Assembly: GCA_007135995.1 (NCBI GenBank)
Contig: SLHU01000268.1
Span: 1-7,142, forward strand
Direction of reading: 5' to 3'
From: Clostridiales bacterium
Lineage (GTDB): Bacteria > Bacillota > Clostridia > Saccharofermentanales > UBA5734
DNA length: 7,142 nucleotides
This document shows, piece after piece, positions 1 to 4,998 of the stretch (within the stretch, counting starts at the first letter, position 1; each line of letters opens with the position of its first letter). Position numbers and translations under genes: made by a program. Under the pieces are notes generated by a model. That model did not search any database. It was not told the DNA's origin and worked only from the letters and a program-made list of their open reading frames with translations.

Positions 1-159
1 AAAGCGTTCATCGGCAAGGGACTTCGTGATCTGAAGTCACATGACGTCCGGGAGCAGGTTGTGATTACCGGAGATGCCGGAACCCTGACCGAAAAAGAGC
101 TGGCCGTGTTCATCGACCGGCACGCGGCAAAGGTGATTTCAGTTATTCGCTTTTTTTAA
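1..159 (+). CDS. C-terminal fragment of an unrecognised protein
   Basis: Frame 1 is open from the window edge to a TAA at 157-159, giving the last 52 residues of a protein whose start lies outside. The fragment has alternating hydrophobic and charged stretches (VVITGDAGTLTEKELAVFID, then KVISVIRFF at the very end), consistent with the last strand and helix of a soluble alpha/beta domain. I see no metal-binding or catalytic motif and do not recognise the family. A small hairpin (164-168 with 176-180) and then a strong intrinsic terminator at 188-222 follow the stop, which supports this being a real transcribed gene end. Confidence concerns the reading frame, not the function. Confidence 0.6.
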   Translation, partial: KAFIGKGLRDLKSHDVREQVVITGDAGTLTEKELAVFIDRHAAKVISVIRFF

Positions 160-187
160 GACGGGACAGTGATCTTGTCCACTTAAT

Positions 188-222
188 AAGCTTGCCGCAT
201 GACATGTGCGGCAAGCTTTTTT
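188..222 (+). terminator. Intrinsic terminator after the first gene
   Basis: A perfect 12-bp stem (188-199 pairing with 207-218, AAGCTTGCCGCA and its complement) encloses a 7-nt loop and runs into six T residues (217-222) on the plus strand. It lies 28 nt after the stop of the plus-strand fragment. On the minus strand the stem is followed only by a broken TTATT run, so it may also stop transcripts from the glutamine-synthetase-like gene, but less efficiently. Confidence 0.88.
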
Positions 223-242
223 GCGATCAGGAGCATATTTTC

Positions 243-314
243 AAATGAGCCTTCACGGCAGGCTGTACCTTTATATTTGGCTGATCTTTCACGACAGGCT
301 GAGCCTTCACATTT
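243..314. repeat. 36-bp imperfect tandem repeat, two copies
   Basis: Two adjacent 36-bp units (243-278 and 279-314) match at about 26 of 36 positions by eye. The shared core is CAGGCTG preceded by CAC, and TGAGCCTTCAC occurs exactly at 246-256 and 300-310. The repeat lies in the spacer between the terminator and the end of the minus-strand glutamine-synthetase-like gene. Read on the minus strand, 36 bp equals twelve codons, so the repeat would stay in frame in the short open frame that starts at the stop of that gene. No inverted-repeat ends or flanking duplication suggest a mobile element. Confidence 0.6.
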
Positions 315-370
315 GGTTTTACTTGCGCCAGGCGCACGGCTGGTCTGATGCTGTGACTGCCGCACCGGCA

Positions 371-2284
371 TCAGCTGAGCTGGTTTCGCAGGTATTGTTC
401 ATACAGCAAGTCCAGCTTGCGCATCAAGTCATCCATTTCAATTTGCAATCTGGCAGCCTGCCTCAGATTTTTCGTTTCCAGTGCCTGGCGAATCTCATTA
501 AACAGGCAGACCTGGTCATAATTGTCTTTTGCCAGCCGCTTTCTGAGCGCATCCAGCTCATTCCACAGCCCTTCGTCATAATCAGATATGGTATGACCTG
601 CCTGACATGCTTGAACCTTTATCAGGTTATCCTGCAGCAGCCGGTCGTGCAGCTCCATTTCCCATATATTCAGCATGGCTTTGGAGTAGGAGGATATGAT
701 GCGGTCAGAAAAAACACCGTTTTTACACAGGATCGAAAGCCCTTCATCTTCGTGAAGCAGCAGGCGCAGTGTCTGATAGACGCTGGCAGGCGGTTTGCCA
801 AAAAGCGCGTCACGCTGTTCTTCGGTATACTTCATGAAAACATCATCTTCGCTGCGATAAAGCCGATCTTCCAGCAGATATTCGGCCGGCTCGCCTGCCT
901 GCTTGCAGAACTCTTTTTCTAGATCCTTGGATGTACGATTGTTTGTCAGCACATGTTCAATGCCGTTGAGCATGCACTGGTACAGGGCGGCAAGCGCCAG
1001 ATAAGCATTGGTATGAGGATTGGGGGAGCGGACTTCAAAACGGGTGGACAGGGGCGACGCCTCACTGCGGATCAGGCCGACCAGTACGGTTCGGTTTCGT
1101 GATGGTGTCTGCAGGTCAACTCCCAGTGAAGCAACCGGGTGTGTTGGTGCCTCGAATCCGGGTTTCAGCCGGTTGAAAGCGTCATTGGAAACACTGATGA
1201 ACGGGCTGATCACTGTGTAGTGCTTCATAAAGCCCATCAGCGCGCCCCAGCCGACAGGGCTGAGGAAATCATCATCGAAGTTTTCTGGTGCGAAAAGGTT
1301 GACTTTCCTGCCGTTTTTCAGCATCGCGACAGCGTTGACATGAATATGTTCACCGCTTCCGGCGATGCCTTCAATGGGTTTTGCCATGAAAGACGCTTCC
1401 AGGCCATGCTGCCGGAAAACCTCTTTTATGAAAATGCGGGCGAACAACTCATTGTCAGCGGCCTGAACAGCAGAAGCATATTTCCAGTCAATTTCCAGCT
1501 GCTCCATGATATGATCCAGGTCTCCGGTTCCGGTCAGATGCGCTTTCACGCCGCCAACTTCTTTGTGACCCATTTCCGGCTCCAGTCCGTACAGTTCCAG
1601 CAGCTCAATGGCCTGCTCCAAGGCAGTCCTGACCACACCCTTTGTCCTCTTCCAGTACTGCTCTTTGAGTCCTTGCGAAACGGAAAGCTGCTCACGGGCG
1701 ATTTTATGATCAGGTGTGCGAACCCAGAACTCAAGTTCTGTGGCAGCTGTCAGGCTGACCGACTCTATATCATTCGCTTCGAAACCGAAAATCTCACCAC
1801 AGCGGGGATAGGCGGTCAGCAGTTTCTTGAGCTGTTCGTCAAAATGCCCGCAGGCCCGGCGCAGGACAGCACGTGAGCACACAAGATCGCCGTTATGTGA
1901 TAAAAAGGCCGGAATGCGCAGCGTACCGCAGGGAAGACCGGTCATCGGATTTATGTTTTCATAGTTATAATCGACAAACCAGTTCACATCAAGATCGGCG
2001 ATAAAGTCAACCTTACCGTCATTGAGCGTCGCGATGCCAGGCAGTACAACGGAGGATCCGTCTGTTTGAACACTGCCATGCAAATACCCTTCTATGTTTT
2101 CCAGAAAAAGCCTGATCGGAATTCTTTCATCCGTATCATTGCCGGCCAGATCAATACCCGCCATTGAGACAAAACGGACTTCTGGATGGTCGAGCAGAAT
2201 CTGGCGGATCGTTTCTGGCTGATGATTGTTTTTTTCGATAGTGTATAAGAGATTATGATGAATCGTCATGGCTGCTGTCTGCAT
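371..2284 (-). CDS. Glutamine-synthetase family protein with long C-terminal extension
   Basis: The 637-residue protein belongs to the glutamine synthetase family (ATP-dependent joining of ammonia to glutamate, cytoplasmic). The beta-grasp N-terminal part includes DGSS near 75-78. The catalytic part shows E183/E185 (ATELEFW), E242 (HKEVGG), GSGEHIH at 309-315 with the metal-ligand-like H313, NRLKPGFEAP at 371-380, RNR at 396-398, and E417 in RFEVRSPNPHTNAYLALAAL. Typical type I enzymes are about 440-470 residues. Here roughly residues 445-637 form an additional charged helical region, with coiled-coil-like stretches from about 572 to the end. The usual HHEVAxxGQxE motif reads HKEVGGVKAHL, so the Gln and the second Glu seem absent. 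The ATG at 2284 has GGGGA (2291-2295) six bases upstream and a promoter at 2311-2338. Family membership is firm. The exact substrate is not, and type III or glutamylamide-forming relatives are alternatives. Confidence 0.9.
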   Translation of the reverse strand: MQTAAMTIHHNLLYTIEKNNHQPETIRQILLDHPEVRFVSMAGIDLAGNDTDERIPIRLFLENIEGYLHGSVQTDGSSVVLPGIATLNDGKVDFIADLDVNWFVDYNYENINPMTGLPCGTLRIPAFLSHNGDLVCSRAVLRRACGHFDEQLKKLLTAYPRCGEIFGFEANDIESVSLTAATELEFWVRTPDHKIAREQLSVSQGLKEQYWKRTKGVVRTALEQAIELLELYGLEPEMGHKEVGGVKAHLTGTGDLDHIMEQLEIDWKYASAVQAADNELFARIFIKEVFRQHGLEASFMAKPIEGIAGSGEHIHVNAVAMLKNGRKVNLFAPENFDDDFLSPVGWGALMGFMKHYTVISPFISVSNDAFNRLKPGFEAPTHPVASLGVDLQTPSRNRTVLVGLIRSEASPLSTRFEVRSPNPHTNAYLALAALYQCMLNGIEHVLTNNRTSKDLEKEFCKQAGEPAEYLLEDRLYRSEDDVFMKYTEEQRDALFGKPPASVYQTLRLLLHEDEGLSILCKNGVFSDRIISSYSKAMLNIWEMELHDRLLQDNLIKVQACQAGHTISDYDEGLWNELDALRKRLAKDNYDQVCLFNEIRQALETKNLRQAARLQIEMDDLMRKLDLLYEQYLRNQLS

Positions 2285-2301
2285 AAATCGTCCCCGCTTT
2301 C

Positions 2302-2318
2302 TGTAAATTCATTTTAAA
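2302..2318. promoter_or_regulatory. Possible GlnR/TnrA-like operator
   Basis: TGTAA-N7-TTAAA at 2302-2318 differs at one defined position from the TGTNA-N7-TNACA site of the Bacillus nitrogen regulators GlnR and TnrA. It overlaps the -10 box and predicted start site of the glutamine-synthetase-like gene, where a repressor would act. A near match in AT-rich DNA can occur by chance, and whether this organism has GlnR is unknown. Confidence 0.25.
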
Positions 2319-2338
2319 CTAAACAGATTGTGCGTCAA
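2311..2338 (-). promoter_or_regulatory. Sigma-A-like promoter of the glutamine-synthetase-like gene
   Basis: Read on the minus strand, TTGACG (2338-2333) is followed after 16 bp by TAAAAT (2316-2311). Each box differs from consensus at one position. The predicted start of transcription is near 2304, giving a leader of about 20 nt that contains the GGGGA ribosome binding site. Confidence 0.65.
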
Positions 2339-2788
2339 GCATCAGCTGATCACTATTCCGGCGCTTCTTGTGGTGCCTTCCTGTTTTGCCTTCCTGCTGT
2401 ACGTTCCTGTTTTGTCTTCCTGCTGTACATTCCTGCGTTGCTTATCTGCGGTGCTATCCTGTTGCGCTTGACTGCGGTGATTTGCTGCTGTCATGATCAA
2501 GGCGGTTACAACATTGTTTTGATTTTTAACCGATCCAAATGATCGCACTACAACCATCTGAACCTGTGTCCGAATGATAACGATGCGTTCATCTTTCGTA
2601 TGATTGTATCTTTAACAGCAAGTTCATACTGATAACACTTTTCCCCTTTATAAGTAAGAACAGATACTTTATTATAACATGATAAGTGAATTTTCCGGAT
2701 GCGCTGATGCGATCTGACACAAGTCACTGCACAAAACCTGACGGGTGCTTAATGGAGCGGCCCTGCTGGTTAAAAAGGAGAAAACAAA
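2339..2788. other. Non-coding spacer between divergent genes
   Basis: About 450 bp separate the divergent glutamine-synthetase-like and lipoprotein genes. The part next to the former holds a 10-bp palindrome (ATCAGCTGAT, 2341-2350) just upstream of its -35 box, then a 26-bp tandem repeat (2378-2481). Short open frames on both strands run through the repeat, but they lack good ribosome binding sites and the 26-bp period would shift frame with each copy. The AT-rich part at 2640-2690 has a -10-like TATAAC (2673-2678) but no convincing -35 box at the right distance, so the lipoprotein promoter is not pinned down. I see no tRNA or known riboswitch. Confidence 0.6.
2378..2481. repeat. 26-bp tandem repeat, four units
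   Basis: Units lie at 2378-2403, 2404-2429, 2430-2455 and 2456-2481. The first two differ at only two positions (unit positions 12 and 26). The third and fourth are more diverged but keep the TCCTG start and a CTGCGGTG core near the end. The array is T-rich and pyrimidine-biased on the plus strand. With no conserved spacers between different sequences it is a minisatellite-like array, not CRISPR. Confidence 0.75.
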
Positions 2789-3988
2789 TTGATGATGCAA
2801 AGAACACAAAAATGGCTGATTTTACTGCTTGCGACTGCTATGCTGATTGCCATGCTGGCCGGCTGCGGCAACGGCAACGGCAGCGGCACTGAAGAAGACG
2901 CAATCGAAACTGATGCGGCGGGAACAGACAGCCTGACTGATCAGGATGCCGATATGACTGAACGTGACACAGACAGTACGCAGGAAACCCGAACGCCTTT
3001 CAACTACAGCGAGGGGCTTGCAGAAAGCGGCTACTGGTCGGATATTCAAGCGCTCAGCCATGTAGAACTATTTGATTATAAAGATATTGACTTCCCGGAG
3101 GAAGTTGCTTTTGTTTCAGACGAAGAGCTGGAAAGCGAAATAAACAATCTGCTGCAGCACTATGCCGCCGATGAACGCATCACGGACAGACCTGTGTCTG
3201 AGGGTGATAAGGTTCATATTGATTTTGAGGGCAGTGTTGACGGAGAGGCGTTTGAAGGCGGCAGCACACAAGGCATGGGCACGGATGTGACTGTTGGTGT
3301 CACCCCATACATAGAAGGATTTCTTGAACAACTCATCGGAAAGTCGCCGGGAGATACGTTTGATATAGATGTCACTTTCCCTGAGGATTATGGCGTGGAA
3401 ACACTCAACGGTCAGGACGCTGTTTTTAAAATCACGATTCACCATATTGTTGAAGTAACCGTACCGGAACTGGACGACGCATTTGTTGCCGACAAACTCA
3501 GTGACGTGTACGGCTGGACAACAGCAGATGAAATGAGAAATGCCTTGCGCAGTGATCTGAGGAGCATCGCTGTTGAATCATTTTTGTCAGATTATCTGGT
3601 GGAGCAGACAACCGTTAACAGCATCCCTGAAGTACTCATGTCATACCAGGAGCAGTTGATGATTAATTATTATCTGGACTATGCCGACCAATATGACATT
3701 TCTTTTGATGAACTTTTAACGGATTTGCTTGAGCTGGAAACGGTTGAAGATATCTACGAAGAAAATCGTGTACATAATACCAGAAACGCTTCTTTGTCTC
3801 TCATCGTGCAGGCGATCGCTGAAGATGCCGGCATTACTGTCAGTGAAGCAGATGTGGGTCAGTATTTCAAACGGTATATGGGCATTGATGACTATAGTGA
3901 ATATACCACCATATACGGCTTGCCCTATCTTCAGATGATCGTTTTGCAGCATACCGTATTTGAATATCTGTCTGACATCAATATCTGA
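2789..3988 (+). CDS. Trigger-factor-like FKBP-type peptidyl-prolyl isomerase lipoprotein
   Basis: The product (399 residues) is predicted to be exported, lipid-anchored and to help extracytoplasmic proteins fold by prolyl isomerisation and chaperoning. A positively charged start, a hydrophobic helix (about 9-24) and the lipobox LAGC with C26 form a lipoprotein signal peptide. An acidic, Asp/Thr-rich linker (about 34-66) follows. Residues 137-222 match the FKBP domain of trigger factor: GDKVHIDFEGSVDGEAFEGG, then YIEGFLEQLIGKSPGD and VTFPEDY. PELDDAF (226-232) begins the helical chaperone-like C-terminal part. Cytoplasmic trigger factor begins with a ribosome-docking domain; here the signal peptide and linker replace it. 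AGGAG (2776-2780) sits 8 bases before TTG 2789; ATG 2792 is an equally possible start, changing one residue. It stands alone, ending in a strong terminator. Family assignment is firm; clients are unknown. Confidence 0.9.
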   Translation: MMMQRTQKWLILLLATAMLIAMLAGCGNGNGSGTEEDAIETDAAGTDSLTDQDADMTERDTDSTQETRTPFNYSEGLAESGYWSDIQALSHVELFDYKDIDFPEEVAFVSDEELESEINNLLQHYAADERITDRPVSEGDKVHIDFEGSVDGEAFEGGSTQGMGTDVTVGVTPYIEGFLEQLIGKSPGDTFDIDVTFPEDYGVETLNGQDAVFKITIHHIVEVTVPELDDAFVADKLSDVYGWTTADEMRNALRSDLRSIAVESFLSDYLVEQTTVNSIPEVLMSYQEQLMINYYLDYADQYDISFDELLTDLLELETVEDIYEENRVHNTRNASLSLIVQAIAEDAGITVSEADVGQYFKRYMGIDDYSEYTTIYGLPYLQMIVLQHTVFEYLSDINI

Positions 3989-4040
3989 GCAAACGCCAAC
4001 TATAAAGAGCAGACGGCATCTACAAAGAACAGACGGCAAC
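3981..4040. repeat. 20-bp tandem repeat, two clear copies plus a degenerate one
   Basis: Units at 4001-4020 and 4021-4040 share AAAGARCAGACGGCA with few differences. A weaker copy at 3981-4000 overlaps the stop codon of the lipoprotein gene and keeps GCAAACGCCAAC. The last unit also supplies the left arm of a hairpin: CAGACGGC (4030-4037) with GCCGTCTG (4049-4056). That 8-bp stem has an 11-nt loop and no T tract, so it is not a classical terminator by itself, although it may protect the mRNA 3' end. Confidence 0.55.
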
Positions 4041-4103
4041 TGATTACCGCCGTCTGAACAAGCGCCATATGGAGTTTGACCGGTAAATGAAAAGAGCGCA
4101 CAA

Positions 4104-4133
4104 AAAAACAGTCCCTGTTAAGGGACTGTTTTT
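4104..4133. terminator. Bidirectional intrinsic terminator
   Basis: A 13-bp stem (4104-4116 with 4121-4133) has a CAGTCCCT core and a GTTA loop. It is flanked by A residues on the left (4102-4108) and T residues on the right (4129-4133), so it carries a T tract in both directions. It lies between the convergent lipoprotein gene (plus, ends 3988) and zinc-ribbon gene (minus, ends 4156) and can terminate both. Confidence 0.92.
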
Positions 4134-4155
4134 AGTGGTTGTGGTTGAAAACAGA

Positions 4156-4338
4156 TTAGAACCTGTTGTCGTAACCGCCCTGCTGTTGATTACGTCTTGC
4201 GTTTTTACGAGCTCTGCGGCAATCAGGACAACGAACCGGATCATTTTCAAATCCTTTTTCCTTGTAGAAAGCCTGCTCACCCTCTGTGAAAGTGAAGTCT
4301 GCTCCGCAATCTTTGCAATTTAGCGTTTTGTCTGACAT
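4156..4338 (-). CDS. Small zinc-ribbon protein
   Basis: This 60-residue protein has two CxxC knuckles, C8/C11 (NCKDCG) and C37/C40 (RCPDCR), separated by 25 residues, which together form a zinc ribbon. Between them lie the acidic and aromatic FTFTEGEQAFYKEKGF and the NDP turn seen in the small zinc-ribbon proteins common in Bacillota (the family Pfam calls probable zinc-ribbon, by my recognition). The tail is basic and then Gln/Gly rich (RRARKNARRNQQQGGYDNRF), which suggests nucleic-acid, perhaps RNA, binding. The ATG at 4338 has a full AGGAGG site (4348-4353) nine bases upstream. The leader is unusual, with that site complementary to an upstream segment. The gene is monocistronic and ends at the bidirectional terminator. 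The molecular function is unknown. Confidence 0.85.
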   Translation of the reverse strand: MSDKTLNCKDCGADFTFTEGEQAFYKEKGFENDPVRCPDCRRARKNARRNQQQGGYDNRF

Positions 4339-4432
4339 GGTTTTTTACCTCCTGGTAATGTGTCGGAAAATGTGTCGGAATAGGAATGAATGACAGAGTT
4401 CCTTAGTTAACTAGGCATAGGAGGTAAGAACC
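4339..4432 (-). promoter_or_regulatory. Leader of the zinc-ribbon mRNA with predicted Shine-Dalgarno sequestration
   Basis: In the minus-strand transcript the upstream segment GGTTCTTACCTCCT (4432-4419) is complementary to the ribosome binding segment AGGAGGTAAAAAACC (4353-4339), which ends at the start codon. Nine consecutive pairs cover the whole AGGAGGTAA, and four more (GGTT with AACC) reach the ATG, with a small internal asymmetry between them. The enclosed loop is 65 nt. A competing hairpin in which 4431-4425 pairs with 4405-4398 (one bulge) would free the ribosome site. Such an arrangement fits an RNA thermosensor or a protein- or ligand-controlled switch. The trigger is not visible in the sequence. 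Confidence 0.5.
4357..4380. repeat. Perfect 12-bp tandem duplication in the zinc-ribbon leader
   Basis: AATGTGTCGGAA occurs twice in a row (4357-4368 and 4369-4380). In the minus-strand mRNA this reads TTCCGACACATT twice, directly upstream of the ribosome binding site and inside the loop of the predicted sequestering structure. It could be a paired binding site for an RNA-binding protein or simply a slippage duplication. Confidence 0.85.
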
Positions 4433-4473
4433 TTCTATTTAGTTTTGTGGTTGACTGTAAACAAGCTAATCCG

Positions 4474-4503
4474 TTGTAAGGATAATAGCATACATGCTAT
4501 AAT
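4474..4503 (+). promoter_or_regulatory. Promoter of the DRTGG/HATPase/H-cluster operon
   Basis: TTGTAA (4474-4479), an 18-bp spacer and a perfect TATAAT (4498-4503) form a sigma-A-like promoter facing the operon that starts at 4646. The predicted leader is about 135 nt. A 16-bp inverted repeat (4485-4500) fills most of the spacer and enters the -10 box, a good place for an operator. Confidence 0.6.
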
Positions 4504-4510
4504 GTGACAA
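4482..4510 (-). promoter_or_regulatory. Promoter of the zinc-ribbon gene
   Basis: On the minus strand TTGTCA (4510-4505), 17 bp, then TATTAT (4487-4482) form a good sigma-A-like promoter, one mismatch in each box. It overlaps the opposite promoter almost completely, so the two genes probably cannot fire at once. The predicted start near 4475 gives a leader of about 137 nt that includes the sequestering structure. Confidence 0.55.
4485..4500. promoter_or_regulatory. Inverted repeat, candidate operator shared by two promoters
   Basis: ATAGCAT-AC-ATGCTAT is a perfect 7-bp inverted repeat with a 2-bp centre. It overlaps the -10 box of both opposed promoters, so a dimeric regulator bound here would block both. 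Part of its symmetry could simply come from two facing -10 elements. Confidence 0.45.
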
Positions 4511-4645
4511 GCATTTTTTATCAACTTGTTTAAATAAGTCGATATACCTCATGATTATACATCAGTGTCACGAGGTCATCAGGCATATTTGAAAAGATTG
4601 GATAATTTAATGAATTGATGTTTGAAGACATAAAGGAGCAGCTGC

Positions 4646-4996
4646 GTGAATTTAAGCGAATGTGTGAAATTATTAGCCGCCCGTGTACTGGTGCAGGCAA
4701 GTGATATGGATATGGATATCAAGGTCGCATGTGGTGCCGACCTGATGAGTGATGTGATGGCTTTTGCCTGTTCATCGAATGAAATGATGCTGACAGGGCT
4801 TGTCAATCCGCAGACCATCCGGACTGCAGAAATGATGGATGTGAAAGTGGTGGTTTTTGTCCGCGGCAAAATACCGGATGCGTCTGTTCTGAAGCTGGCT
4901 GAAGAAAAGGACATATGTGTCATGACCACAAAACTGCCGATGTTCAGTGCCTGCGGGGTCTTGTACGGCGCCGGCATACTCGGGAAGGGGGAGTGA
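4646..4996 (+). CDS. DRTGG-domain protein, first of two in the operon
   Basis: This 116-residue protein resembles the small DRTGG-domain proteins found beside FeFe-hydrogenase-like genes in clostridia. Visible features are an N-terminal strand and helix, GADLMSDVMAF (30-40), an MMLTGLVNPQTIRTAEMMDVKVVVFV stretch starting near 47 that is shared with the paralogue at 6870, and a C-terminal CVMTTKLPMFSACG (91-104). No catalytic residues are evident, so a ligand-binding or regulatory role is likely. The GTG start at 4646 has AAAGGAG (4632-4638) seven bases upstream. The stop at 4994-4996 precedes the next start by only two bases, so the genes are translationally linked. It is the first gene after the promoter at 4474-4503. 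The ligand is unknown. Confidence 0.85.
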   Translation: MNLSECVKLLAARVLVQASDMDMDIKVACGADLMSDVMAFACSSNEMMLTGLVNPQTIRTAEMMDVKVVVFVRGKIPDASVLKLAEEKDICVMTTKLPMFSACGVLYGAGILGKGE

Positions 4997-4998
4997 CT

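Noticed and set aside
1139..1876. 245-codon open frame on the plus strand inside the glutamine-synthetase-like gene
   Set aside because: It lies wholly antisense to a gene with clear family motifs, has no ribosome site and no recognisable domain; the 206-922 plus-strand frame is rejected for the same reasons.
2378..2481. CRISPR array
   Set aside because: The units are directly adjacent with no unique spacers and there are no cas genes; the other tandem repeats in the window fail the same test.
2330..2557. Short open frames on both strands across the 26-bp repeat
   Set aside because: There is no convincing ribosome site. The plus-strand frame has a hydrophobic look only because the repeat is pyrimidine-rich, and the 26-bp period shifts frame at each unit.
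2641..2690. Promoter for the trigger-factor-like lipoprotein gene
   Set aside because: TATAAG and TATAAC -10-like boxes exist, but no -35 hexamer resembles consensus at 16-18 bp, so no position could be supported.
4030..4056. Terminator at the GACGGC/GCCGTC hairpin
   Set aside because: It has no T tract on either strand; the true terminator is at 4104-4133.
4618..4704. 28-codon plus-strand frame beginning ATG 4618, overlapping the first DRTGG start
   Set aside because: It has no ribosome site of its own and contains the AAAGGAG that serves the GTG at 4646. A leader-peptide role cannot be excluded but has no support.
4915..4998. Upstream start for the HATPase-fold gene at ATG 4915
   Set aside because: It would overlap the DRTGG gene by 82 bases and add residues unlike the family; GTG 4999 has the good ribosome site and a family-like N-terminus.
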